Below are positions 17,510 through 28,844 of a stretch of DNA of 64,000 bases, piece after piece. The notes under the pieces were generated by a model, which saw nothing but the letters and a program-made list of their open reading frames with translations, was not told where the DNA came from and searched no databases. Both the position numbers and the translations under genes were made by a program. Within the stretch, counting starts at the first letter, position 1; the number at the start of each line of letters is the position of its first letter. Location of the stretch: the NCBI RefSeq assembly GCF_001429045.1, contig NZ_LMHY01000025.1, positions 130,040 through 194,039 on the forward strand, given 5' to 3'. The stretch is from Pseudomonas sp. Root71. Its GTDB lineage: Bacteria > Pseudomonadota > Gammaproteobacteria > Pseudomonadales > Pseudomonadaceae.

Positions 17510-18136
17510 TTACGACTCCTCCAGTCCGGCCTTCTGCCAGGCCTTGAACGCTGGCCATTGGTAGAGGGTTTCAACATAGGCTTCGTCAGCCGCGGACAGT
17601 TTCACCCGATAGGTGCGCAGGCGCACGGCGATGGGTGCAAAAAACGCATCGGTCAACGTGATGCGGCCAAACAGGTACGGACCGCTCTCGGTCGCAGCGG
17701 CACGACACTCGGCCCACAACGCAGACATGCGTTCGATGTCCGCCTGGACATCGGCCGGGACCGGCGATAGCGCTGCGTCATGGCTCAGGTCGAACGGCAT
17801 GTTGCCGCGCATGGCGAAAAAGCCACTGTGCATCTGCGCGCACGCCGAACGCGCCTGGGCACGGGCGGCAATGTCTTTGGGCCACAGGTTCGCGTCGGGA
17901 AATTGTTCTGCCAGGTATTCGGCAATCGCCAGGGAGTCGGCGATGGTGCCGTGTCCGGTTTTCAGCAGCGGGACTTTACAGGTTGGCGAATGCTTGAGCA
18001 GACGCTCACGGGTGTCCGGCTGGTTCAGCTTGATCAGTTCTTCGGTGTAGGAAGCGCCAGTCAGATCGAGGGCCAGGGCGCCACGCAGGGACCAGGAGGA
18101 ATGCAGTTTGTCGCCGATGATCAGGTGCAGGCTCAT
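17510..18136 (-). CDS. Glutathione S-transferase family protein
   Basis: A 208-residue GST. The thioredoxin-fold N-domain starts LHLIIGDKLHSSWSLRGALAL, with Ser residues near the usual glutathione-activating position. The cis-Pro segment is CKVPLLKTGHGTIADSLAIAEYLAE, with the glutathione-contact DSLAI. The helical C-domain contains LTDAFFAPIAVRLRTY. Co-directional between argJ and the Nudix fusion. Substrate unknown. Confidence 0.9.
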   Translation of the reverse strand: MSLHLIIGDKLHSSWSLRGALALDLTGASYTEELIKLNQPDTRERLLKHSPTCKVPLLKTGHGTIADSLAIAEYLAEQFPDANLWPKDIAARAQARSACAQMHSGFFAMRGNMPFDLSHDAALSPVPADVQADIERMSALWAECRAAATESGPYLFGRITLTDAFFAPIAVRLRTYRVKLSAADEAYVETLYQWPAFKAWQKAGLEES

Positions 18137-18196
18137 GTTCGGGGTGCCTTCTCGTCAGGGTAACAAGCCAGAATATCTAGCGTCTGGTCGTCAGCC

Positions 18197-18288
18197 TTCG
18201 CGAGCAAGCCCGCTCCCACAGTTGATCGGGCAGTACGCACACTTTGTGTTCACTGAAGATCTCTTGTGGGAGCGGGCTTGCTCGCGAA
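18197..18288. repeat. Family B paired palindrome
   Basis: Inverted copies of TTCGCGAGCAAGCCCGCTCC with a 50-nt spacer, between the GST and argJ genes. Confidence 0.9.
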
Positions 18289-18315
18289 TGGGACGACTCG
18301 GTCTTGAACCGTGTA

Positions 18316-19533
18316 TTAAGTACGGTACTCGGCGTTGATCTTCACGTATTCGTGGGACAGGTCGGTGGTCCAGATGGTTTCGCTGCAATCGCCACGACCC
18401 AACTCGATACGGATGGTGATTTCTTCCTGCTGCATCACCGCCGCGCCCTGGGCTTCGGTGTAGGTCGCCGCGCGCGCGCCACGGCTGGCGATGCACACGT
18501 CGCCGAGGAACACGTCGATCTTGCTCACGTCCAGGTTCGGCACTCCGGCACGGCCTACAGCCGCCAGGATACGGCCCCAGTTCGGGTCGGAAGCGAACAA
18601 CGCGGTCTTGATCAGCGGCGAATGAGCCACGGTGTAACCGACGTCCAGGCACTCCTGGTGATTGCCGCCGCCGTTGACTTCAACAGTGACGAACTTGGTC
18701 GCGCCTTCACCGTCGCGAACGATGGCCTGGGCCACGTCCATGCACACTTCGAACACCGCTTGCTTGAGCTTGGCGAACAGTTCGCCTTCGGCACGGGTGA
18801 TTTCCGGCAGTGCCGCCTGACCGGTGGCAATCAGCATGCAGCAGTCGTTGGTCGAGGTATCGCCATCGATGGTGATACGGTTGAACGACTTGTTGGCGCC
18901 ATCGAGCATCAGGTTTTGCAGCACATCGCGGGAGACTTTGGCGTCGGTGGCGATGTAGCCGAGCATGGTCGCCATGTTCGGGCGAATCATGCCGGCGCCT
19001 TTGCTGATGCCGGTTACGGTGATGGTCACGCCGTCGTGCTGGAACTGACGACTGGCACCTTTTGGCAGGGTGTCGGTGGTCATGATGCCGGTGGCGGCAG
19101 CTTCCCAGTTATGGATCGACAGGTCGTCGAGGGCCGCTTGCAGCGCGCCTTCGATTTTCTCGACCGGCAACGGCTCGCCGATCACACCGGTGGAATACGG
19201 CAGCACCTGGCTGGCATCGACACCGGTCAGTTCGGCCAGCTTGGCGCAAGTGCGCTCGGCGGCGGCCAGGCCTGGCTCGCCGGTACCGGCGTTGGCATTG
19301 CCGGTGTTGGTCAGCAGGTAACGCACAGGGCCTTGCACGCGTTGCTTGGCCAGGATCACCGGCGCGGCGCAAAAGGCGTTCAGGGTGAACACGCCAGCAA
19401 CCGTGGAGCCTTCAACACAGCGCATGACCACAACATCCTTGCGCCCCGGGCGCTTGATGCCGGCCGAGGCGATACCGAGTTCAAAACCGGCAACCGGGTG
19501 CAACGTTGGCAAAGGACCAAGACCAACAGCCAT
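18316..19533 (-). CDS. argJ: ArgJ, glutamate N-acetyltransferase / amino-acid acetyltransferase
   Basis: A 405-residue ornithine acetyltransferase of the cyclic arginine pathway. It self-cleaves before the Thr in MIRPNMATMLGYIATDA; the oxyanion-hole Thr-Gly is in LPYSTGVIG. Other signatures are LTNTGNANAGTG and ITIDGDTSTNDCCMLIATG. Length is normal. A family B repeat lies downstream and secA upstream on the same strand, 120 nt away. Confidence 0.97.
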   Translation of the reverse strand: MAVGLGPLPTLHPVAGFELGIASAGIKRPGRKDVVVMRCVEGSTVAGVFTLNAFCAAPVILAKQRVQGPVRYLLTNTGNANAGTGEPGLAAAERTCAKLAELTGVDASQVLPYSTGVIGEPLPVEKIEGALQAALDDLSIHNWEAAATGIMTTDTLPKGASRQFQHDGVTITVTGISKGAGMIRPNMATMLGYIATDAKVSRDVLQNLMLDGANKSFNRITIDGDTSTNDCCMLIATGQAALPEITRAEGELFAKLKQAVFEVCMDVAQAIVRDGEGATKFVTVEVNGGGNHQECLDVGYTVAHSPLIKTALFASDPNWGRILAAVGRAGVPNLDVSKIDVFLGDVCIASRGARAATYTEAQGAAVMQQEEITIRIELGRGDCSETIWTTDLSHEYVKINAEYRT

Positions 19534-19653
19534 GAATGCGCTCCTTTATAAATGATGTCAGCACCGTTTCAGCAGAACGGTGGTTCGAATGGTAAAACGC
19601 CGCGACGGCAGAAGCCGGTCGCGGCGCGGGTATTTCAGCGTTTGAAACGGGTT

Positions 19654-22389
<2,736 letters not shown>

Positions 22390-22696
22390 ATCGGCAGGAT
22401 CTTCCACACTAAAGGGATGGAGGGCGGCCCCGTGAGTCGCCCGTGCAGCCCTCATGGCCGCATGCGAACGAGCATTCTACCCGGAAACGATGGAGAGGAA
22501 AGTGGCGATATTCCACGATGCTGGCACAGCGCTTTGACGGGGCTCACTTAAAATAAGGGCGTTTTGCTCAACTTCAAGCCGTTCAAGACAGAAGTTAGTT
22601 GTTGATTTAATGGGTAAAGCGCCCACAAAAGCAATGGGCGGGTGCATCCGGCGCTTTCTGCTACCATGGCGCCTCTGTTACTTCAGGTGTCTGATC

Positions 22697-23152
22697 ATGG
22701 CATTTCGCCCACTTACGGCCAAAGTACCTGCCGTTCTACTACGCGAAGCCAAGCCGCTGAAGGCCATTCTCGGCCACGCTCAACGCCTGGGTCACCTGCA
22801 ACGCTTGCTCGAAAGCCAATTGCAACCCGCCGCTCGCGAGCATTGCCACGTGGCTTCCTGGCGCGAAGGCAGTTTGTTGCTGATTGTCACCGACGGTCAT
22901 TGGGCAACCCGCCTGCGCTACCAGCAGAAGCGCCTGCAACGGCAACTGCAAATGTTCGACGAGTTTGCCAATCTGACCCGGATCCTGTTCAAAGTTCAAC
23001 CGCCGACCGTTCAGCAAGGTGCGACCGGGCATACCATGGACTTGTCCAACGACGCGGCAGCGACCATTCAGGCCACGGCCGACGGGATCAGCGACCCGAA
23101 TCTGCGGGCAGCGCTGGAGCGGTTGGCGGCGCATGCCAAAACCAAAGGTTAA
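22697..23152 (+). CDS. dciA: DciA (DUF721) replicative helicase loader
   Basis: A 151-residue DUF721 protein, start MAFRPLTAKVPAVLLREAKPL at 22697. The core SWREGSLLLIVTDGHWATRLRYQQKRL is the DUF721 (KH-like) domain. DUF721 proteins, including the P. aeruginosa member, are known as DciA, which loads or operates the DnaB helicase at replication initiation. It is divergent from secA across a 307-nt region that must hold both promoters. In P. aeruginosa, as I recall, lpxC lies beyond it; here a different gene follows. Confidence 0.88.
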   Translation: MAFRPLTAKVPAVLLREAKPLKAILGHAQRLGHLQRLLESQLQPAAREHCHVASWREGSLLLIVTDGHWATRLRYQQKRLQRQLQMFDEFANLTRILFKVQPPTVQQGATGHTMDLSNDAAATIQATADGISDPNLRAALERLAAHAKTKG

Positions 23153-23166
23153 AGACAAGATCAAAA

Positions 23167-23237
23167 GATCGCAGCCTCCGGCAGCTCCTACATTTAAATT
23201 TGCGAGCAACCCGTAGGAGCTGCCGAAGGCTGCGATC
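23167..23237. repeat. Family A paired palindrome
   Basis: GATCGCAGCC(T)CCGGCAGCTCCTAC and its inverted mate GTAGGAGCTGCCGAAGGCTG around a 20-nt A/T-rich spacer. It separates the convergent dciA and DUF853 genes. Confidence 0.9.
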
Positions 23238-23245
23238 CTTTGCTT

Positions 23246-24736
23246 TCAGCGGCGTTTTTTGCTGCCCAGCAACGAGCCCATCAAGCCGCGCACCAACTGT
23301 CGGCCAATCTGGTTCGCCGCCTGTTGCATCGCCGATTTCAGCGCCTTCCCAGCCGCTGTGCCGAGGAACTCTCCGGCCTGTTCGGTGAAACTCGGTTCCT
23401 GTTTGCCCTGCTCCGCTTCGGGCTCAGGTGCCAGTCCCTTGCGTCCCACCAGCACCTCATAGGCTGATTCGCGATCGATCGGTTGGTCATAACGCCCTTT
23501 GAACGGTGAGCCTGCGATCAACATCGTGCGCTCGGTTTCAGTCAAAGGCCCGATCCGCGATTGCGGTGGTGCCACCAATACCCGCTGGACCATTTCCGGC
23601 GTGCCCTTTTCCTGCAGGGTGCCGACCAGCGCCTCACCGATCCCGAGCTCGGTCAGCACCGACAACGCGTCGAACGCAGGATTCGGCCGGAATCCTTCGG
23701 CCACCGCGCGCAGGGACTTCTGCTCCTTGGCCGTGAACGCACGCAGACCGTGCTGGACGCGCAAACCCAACTGCGCCAGCACATCATCCGGCAGGTCACC
23801 CGGCGACTGGGTGACGAAATACACGCCCACGCCTTTCGAACGAATCAGCCTTACAACCTGTTCCAGACGATCACGCAATGCCTGGGGCGTACCGTTGAAC
23901 AACAAGTGAGCTTCGTCGAAGAACAATGCCAGCAAGGGTTTTTCGGCATCGCCACGCTCCGGCAGTTGCTCGAACAGTTCGGCCAACAGCCACAGCAGGA
24001 ACGTCGCATAGACTTTCGGCGCCTCATGCACCAGGCGGCTGGCGTCCAGCAAATGAATGCGCCCACGGCCATCCGCCGTGGGTTGCAGGATGTCTTCGAG
24101 TTGCAGCGCCGGCTCGCCGAACAGGGCTTCGGCGCCCTGTTGCTCCAGGGTCGCCAGACGTCGCAGCAATGCCTGGCTGGAGCCGGTGGTCATCAATGCC
24201 GCATCGTCGCCCAGCAACTGGGGGTTGTCCCGCAGGTGATTGAGCAACGCCTTCAGGTCCTTGAGATCGAGCAACAACAGGCCTTCGCGGTCCGCCACCT
24301 TGAACGCGGCGTAGAGTGCCGATTGCTGACTGTCGGTCAACTCCAGCAGGCTGCCCAGCAGCAGCGGCCCCATTTCACTCAAGGTTGTGCGTAAAGGATG
24401 ACCGGACTGACCGTGTATGTCCCACAACGTCACCGGATAAGCCTGAGGCTTGTGGTTGAGCCAGGGCATCCCGGCAATCCGCTCAGCGATCTTGCCCTGG
24501 GGGTTGCCGGCGGCGCCAAGGCCGCACAGGTCACCCTTGATGTCGGCGGCGAACACCGCTACGCCGGCATTGCTGAAGGCTTCGGCCATTCGTTGCAAAG
24601 TGACGGTCTTGCCGGTGCCGGTCGCGCCCGCGATCAATCCGTGGCGGTTCGCCAGGCGCATGGCCTGGGCAATCGGCTGCCCTTCGAGATCTGCGCCGAT
24701 AACGAGTTGCAATGAGTCAGGCATTTGGTCACCCAT
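23246..24736 (-). CDS. DUF853 / HerA-like P-loop ATPase
   Basis: An ATPase of about 496 residues with HerA/VirB4-like fold. Walker A GATGTGKTVTLQ lies near residue 40, Walker B LLALFFDEAHLLF near 270, and VYFVTQSPGDLPDDVLAQLGLRVQHGLRAF beyond. The C-terminal GLMGSLLGSKKRR is typical of DUF853. These proteins resemble DNA-translocating helicases but have no settled role. The start is uncertain: 24736 (MGDQMPDSLQLV) or 24724 (MPDSLQLV); neither has a strong ribosome site. Confidence 0.9.
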   Translation of the reverse strand: MGDQMPDSLQLVIGADLEGQPIAQAMRLANRHGLIAGATGTGKTVTLQRMAEAFSNAGVAVFAADIKGDLCGLGAAGNPQGKIAERIAGMPWLNHKPQAYPVTLWDIHGQSGHPLRTTLSEMGPLLLGSLLELTDSQQSALYAAFKVADREGLLLLDLKDLKALLNHLRDNPQLLGDDAALMTTGSSQALLRRLATLEQQGAEALFGEPALQLEDILQPTADGRGRIHLLDASRLVHEAPKVYATFLLWLLAELFEQLPERGDAEKPLLALFFDEAHLLFNGTPQALRDRLEQVVRLIRSKGVGVYFVTQSPGDLPDDVLAQLGLRVQHGLRAFTAKEQKSLRAVAEGFRPNPAFDALSVLTELGIGEALVGTLQEKGTPEMVQRVLVAPPQSRIGPLTETERTMLIAGSPFKGRYDQPIDRESAYEVLVGRKGLAPEPEAEQGKQEPSFTEQAGEFLGTAAGKALKSAMQQAANQIGRQLVRGLMGSLLGSKKRR

Positions 24737-24912
24737 GATTAATCTTTGGTCCTGCACGGCCGATAGAGATAACGACAAAGCAGTCAGACACGATCTGGTC
24801 GGAAATTTCCCTAAGGAGAGTCGGAAAATTCACTTGCTTTCAACCTTGCCCGTCGTGCGTCCCTTTATAAAAGCACGCGCTGGACATTAAGACCTTAGCG
24901 GAACCCCAAGCC

Positions 24913-26802
24913 ATGAACAAAAATCTGCGTTTCAGCCATAAAATCCTGCTTGCCGCCGCCCTCATTGTGATTGCCGCCTTCGCCTCATTCACGCTGTACA
25001 GCGACTATTTGCAGCGCAATGCCATTCGCGAAAACCTGGAAAATTATCTGCAGGAAATGGGCGCGGTAACCGCCAACAATATCCAGACCTGGTTGAACGG
25101 GCGCAGCCTGTTGATTGAAAACCTGTCACAAACTGTTGCGCTCAACCCCGATGCCGACAACGTTTCCAGCCTGCTTGTACAAAAAGCCGTGACCTCGACC
25201 TTCATGGGTGCCTACCTCGGCAACAAGGATGGCTCGTTCATCATTCGCCCGGACAGCAAGATGCCCGATGGCTATGATCCACGTGCACGCCCTTGGTACA
25301 AAAGCGCGCAAGGCAGCAGCGGTTCGGCATTGACCGAGCCTTATATTGATCTGGCTTCCGGCCAACTGGTGATCTCCATTGTCGACAGCGTCATCAAGGA
25401 CGGCCAGAACATCGGCGTGGTCGGTGGTGACCTGAGTCTGCAAGTGATCGCCGACAGCCTTGGCACGCTGGATTTCGACGGCATGGGTTATGCCTTCCTG
25501 GTCAGCTCCGATGGCAAGATCCTGGTACATCCCGACAAAGCGCTGGCGATGAAGGCGCTCAAGGATGTCTACCCGCAAGACACGCCGGCTATCAGCAGCG
25601 CAATGAGCGAAATCCAGGTCGATGGCAAAACCCGCATCGTGACCTTCACCCCGATCAAAGGCTTGTCATCGGTCAACTGGTACATCGGTGTGTCGGTCGA
25701 CAAAGAAAAAGCCTACTCGATGCTCAGCGAATTCCGCGCCTCGGCTGTGGTTGCGACCATTATTGCCGTGGCCATCATCATCGCCCTGCTCGGCATGCTG
25801 ATTCGCATCCTGATCCAGCCGCTGCACGTCATGACCCGTGCCATGGCCGACATCGCCGACGGCGAAGGCGACCTGACCAAGCGCCTGACCATCCAGAACA
25901 ATGACGAATTCGGCACACTCGGCACCGCGTTCAACCGTTTCGTCGAGCGCATTCACGGCTCGATCCGCGAAGTGTCCTCAGCCACCGGGCAAGTCAACGA
26001 AGTGGCATTGCGCGTAGTGGCCGCTTCCAACTCGTCGATGTTCAACTCCGACCAGCAAGCCTCGCGCACCAGCAGCGTCGCGGCCGCGATCAACCAGCTC
26101 GGTGCCGCAGCCCAGGAAATTGCCCGTAACGCCGCTCAGGCTTCGAGCCAGGCCAGCGATGCCCGCAACCTGGCCGAAGACGGCCAGCAAGTGGTGGACC
26201 GCAGCATCGCGGCGATGAATCAACTGTCGAGCATGCTCAGTGCATCGAGCTCCAACATCGAATCGCTGAACAGCAAAACGGTGAACATCGGGCAGATTCT
26301 CGAAGTGATCACCAGCATTTCCCAGCAAACCAATTTGCTGGCACTCAACGCCGCCATTGAAGCCGCCCGCGCCGGTGAAGCCGGTCGTGGATTTGCCGTG
26401 GTGGCGGACGAAGTGCGCAACCTGGCACATCGCACACAGGAATCGGCACAACAGGTGCAAACCATGATCGAGGAGTTGCAGGTCGGCGCCCGGGAATCGG
26501 TCAGCACCATGAGCGACAGCCAGCGCCACAGTCAGGACAGCGTGGAAATCGCCAACCTCGCGGGCGAACGCCTGAACAGCGTGACGCTGCGTATCGGTGA
26601 AATCGACGGCATGAACCAGTCGGTGGCTACCGCGACGGAGGAACAGACCGCCGTGGTGGAGTCGATCAACGTCGACATCACCGAGATCAACACACTGAAC
26701 CAGGAAGGCGTGGAGAACCTGCAATCGACATTGCGCGCGTGCTCGGACCTTGAGCAGCAGGCGGCACGGTTGAAGCAGTTGGTAGGCAGTTTCCGTATCT
26801 GA
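24913..26802 (+). CDS. dCache_1 methyl-accepting chemotaxis protein, predicted amino-acid receptor
   Basis: A 629-residue chemoreceptor. TM1 is at about 10-29, a periplasmic dCache_1 domain spans about 30-275, TM2 (VVATIIAVAIIIALLGMLIRILI) about 279-301, then HAMP (IADGEGDLTKRLTI) and the signalling domain with hairpin tip EVITSISQQTNLLALNAAIEAARAGEAGRGFAVVADEVR split over residues 450-500. The membrane-distal dCache carries Y121, R126, W128, Y129, Y144, D146 and D173, the residue pattern described for amino-acid-binding PctA-type receptors. No C-terminal CheR-docking pentapeptide is obvious. Monocistronic. Confidence 0.93.
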   Translation: MNKNLRFSHKILLAAALIVIAAFASFTLYSDYLQRNAIRENLENYLQEMGAVTANNIQTWLNGRSLLIENLSQTVALNPDADNVSSLLVQKAVTSTFMGAYLGNKDGSFIIRPDSKMPDGYDPRARPWYKSAQGSSGSALTEPYIDLASGQLVISIVDSVIKDGQNIGVVGGDLSLQVIADSLGTLDFDGMGYAFLVSSDGKILVHPDKALAMKALKDVYPQDTPAISSAMSEIQVDGKTRIVTFTPIKGLSSVNWYIGVSVDKEKAYSMLSEFRASAVVATIIAVAIIIALLGMLIRILIQPLHVMTRAMADIADGEGDLTKRLTIQNNDEFGTLGTAFNRFVERIHGSIREVSSATGQVNEVALRVVAASNSSMFNSDQQASRTSSVAAAINQLGAAAQEIARNAAQASSQASDARNLAEDGQQVVDRSIAAMNQLSSMLSASSSNIESLNSKTVNIGQILEVITSISQQTNLLALNAAIEAARAGEAGRGFAVVADEVRNLAHRTQESAQQVQTMIEELQVGARESVSTMSDSQRHSQDSVEIANLAGERLNSVTLRIGEIDGMNQSVATATEEQTAVVESINVDITEINTLNQEGVENLQSTLRACSDLEQQAARLKQLVGSFRI

Positions 26803-26821
26803 TGCAGCAACCCCATGTGGC

Positions 26822-26865
26822 GAGGGAGCTTGTCGGGACGGTGCGGCGATCCGACAAGCTCCCTC
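26822..26865. repeat. Perfect 15-bp inverted repeat (variant REP)
   Basis: GAGGGAGCTTGTCGG (26822-26836) and CCGACAAGCTCCCTC (26851-26865) around a 14-nt loop. It is 20 nt after the chemoreceptor stop, and no T-run follows. It resembles family B in its GGGAGC..GCTCCC edges but has a different core. Confidence 0.8.
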
Positions 26866-26962
26866 ACAGCCTTCATCCAGCGCCTTGCAACAAACCCCGA
26901 CCGAACATCTATCCTTCATATAGGTCAACCAAAGGAGTAACAGGACCGGAGGATCGTTCATC

Positions 26963-28075
26963 GTGCATATCGCGGACATCACCATGTTCTACGCCCCCGC
27001 CAGTGGAGGCGTGCGCACTTATCTGGATGCAAAGCACCGTCGCCTGGGCATCAAGCCAGGCATTCGCCACAGTTTGCTGATCCCCGGATCGTCCTTGGGC
27101 GAGCAGGATGGCATCTTCACGGTTCCCGCCCCTGCCCTGCCCTTCGGCAAGGGTTATCGCTTTCCTCTGCGTCTGGCGCCTTGGCGCAATGTGCTGCAAG
27201 ACTTGCAACCCGATCTGATCGAAGTCGGCGACCCCTATCTCACCGCATGGGCGGCGCTGGATGCGCGGCGCCAACTCGATGTGCCGGTCATCGGCTTCTA
27301 TCACTCGGACCTGCCGCTGCTGGTCAGCAACCGCATGGGAAGCTGGGTGACCAACAACGTCGAGGCCTATGTCAGCAAGCTCTATGGCAACTTCGACCGG
27401 GTCCTGGCGCCCAGCCGGGTCATGGCCGACAAGCTCACCGGGCTTGGGGTCAGGAATGTCTTCGTGCAGCCGCTCGGCGTCGACCTGCAAACCTTCAATC
27501 CCGATGCCAGAGACCCCGGGCTGCGGGCCGAGCTGGGCCTGGACGAAAACACCCGCCTCTTGATCTTCGCCGGGCGCGGGTCCAAGGAAAAAAACCTGCC
27601 GGTGCTACTCGACTGCATGAAACGCCTGGGCCGACGCTATCACCTGCTGCTGGTTGGCTCGTCGATGCCCACGGCCGTGCCGTCCAACGTGACGGTGATC
27701 GACGAGTTCTGCCCGGCGGCGCAGGTGGCCCGCCTGATGGCCAGCGCCGACGCATTGCTCCACGCCGGTGATCAGGAAACCTTCGGCCTGGTCATTCTGG
27801 AGGCCATGGCCAGCGGCATTCCAGTGGTAGCCGTGGCGGCCGGGGCCTTCGAGGAAATCGTCACCGAGGACTGCGGCCTGCTCTGTGCGCCGAACAATCC
27901 CGCCGCGATGGCCACCGCCGTTCGAGAACTGTTCGGCTCGGGCAGCGTAACCCTGGGCCGGCAAGCGCGATTGCATGTCGAACGGCATTACGCCTGGGAT
28001 ACGGTGGTCAACAGCCTGCTGCGCCACTACCACGCCGTGCTCGGCAGCCAATGGCCGCAGGCAGCCAATGGTTGA
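26963..28075 (+). CDS. GT4 family glycosyltransferase
   Basis: A 370-residue retaining GT-B glycosyltransferase. The N-terminal domain has the acceptor glycine-rich loop FYAPASGGVRTYLDAKH; the C-terminal domain has LLIFAGRGSKEKN and the donor-binding ETFGLVILEAMASGIPVVAVAAGAFEEIV (E-x7-E motif). GTG at 26963 has GGAGG upstream. It overlaps the deacetylase gene, which overlaps the flippase-like gene, so the three form a tight operon. It probably transfers a sugar to a lipid or glycan acceptor; substrate unknown. Confidence 0.9.
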   Translation: MHIADITMFYAPASGGVRTYLDAKHRRLGIKPGIRHSLLIPGSSLGEQDGIFTVPAPALPFGKGYRFPLRLAPWRNVLQDLQPDLIEVGDPYLTAWAALDARRQLDVPVIGFYHSDLPLLVSNRMGSWVTNNVEAYVSKLYGNFDRVLAPSRVMADKLTGLGVRNVFVQPLGVDLQTFNPDARDPGLRAELGLDENTRLLIFAGRGSKEKNLPVLLDCMKRLGRRYHLLLVGSSMPTAVPSNVTVIDEFCPAAQVARLMASADALLHAGDQETFGLVILEAMASGIPVVAVAAGAFEEIVTEDCGLLCAPNNPAAMATAVRELFGSGSVTLGRQARLHVERHYAWDTVVNSLLRHYHAVLGSQWPQAANG

Positions 28076-28844
28076 GTCCATGAACTGTCCCGCTTTACTG
28101 CTGGTACTGCACGACGTGGCACCGCCCACCTGGGCCGATTACCAGTCGTTCGTCGAAACCGTCGACGCCTTGGGTGACGTGCCGATCACCTGGCTGGTGG
28201 TCCCGGATTTGCACAAACACAACAATCTGGACGCCCATCCGCAATTTTGTCGCCAGCTCAGTGCCAGGGTCGCCCGGGGCGACGAACTGGCACTGCATGG
28301 CTATTTCCATTGTGACGACGGGCCGATGACCATCAATCCCCACGACTGGTTCATGCGTCGGGTCTACACCCACGAAGGCGAGTTTTACCGTTTGTCGCAG
28401 GAAGACGCCCTCGCCCGGTTGCGTTCGGGTATCGATATGTTCCACCGCCATGACTGGCCGCTCGAGGGGTTCGTCGCCCCGGCCTGGCTGATGAGCCAGG
28501 GCACTCGCCAGGCGTTGCGCCAATTGCCGTTGAGTTACACCAGCGACTCGCAACATTTATACCGGCTACCGGATTTCATCGCGATAGAGGCGCCGGGGCT
28601 GGTCTGGAGCGCGCGCAGCGCCTTGCGCCGGGGTGTTTCGAAGCTCGTCAGCGACTGGCGAGAACAGCGTTGGCAGCACGCCCCGGTGATTCGCCTGGGC
28701 CTGCACCCGGTGGACATGCGCCATGAGTTCTCACGCCGATACTGGCTACAAACCCTGGAGCACCTGCTCGACATCGGAAGAGTTCCGATGACCAAGGCCC
28801 GCTGGCTGGCGCTGCAAAACGACCGAATGGGCCTTGCCGCATGA
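28068..28844 (+). CDS. DUF2334 polysaccharide deacetylase-like protein
   Basis: About 258 residues of the DUF2334 branch of NodB-like carbohydrate deacetylases. The metal/catalytic segment is LLVLHDVAPPTWADY (His-Asp); HGYFHCDDGP supplies further His; GFVAPAWLMS and LGLHPVDM are the later motifs. No signal peptide, so it acts in the cytoplasm unless exported otherwise. The ATG at 28068 overlaps the glycosyltransferase end; 28080 is an alternative. It would remove N-acetyl groups from a sugar made by its operon partner. Confidence 0.85.
   Translation: MVESMNCPALLLVLHDVAPPTWADYQSFVETVDALGDVPITWLVVPDLHKHNNLDAHPQFCRQLSARVARGDELALHGYFHCDDGPMTINPHDWFMRRVYTHEGEFYRLSQEDALARLRSGIDMFHRHDWPLEGFVAPAWLMSQGTRQALRQLPLSYTSDSQHLYRLPDFIAIEAPGLVWSARSALRRGVSKLVSDWREQRWQHAPVIRLGLHPVDMRHEFSRRYWLQTLEHLLDIGRVPMTKARWLALQNDRMGLAA

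Noticed and set aside
26822..26865. Perfect hairpin after the chemoreceptor as an intrinsic terminator
   Set aside because: No T-run follows on either strand; it fits better as a REP-like palindrome.
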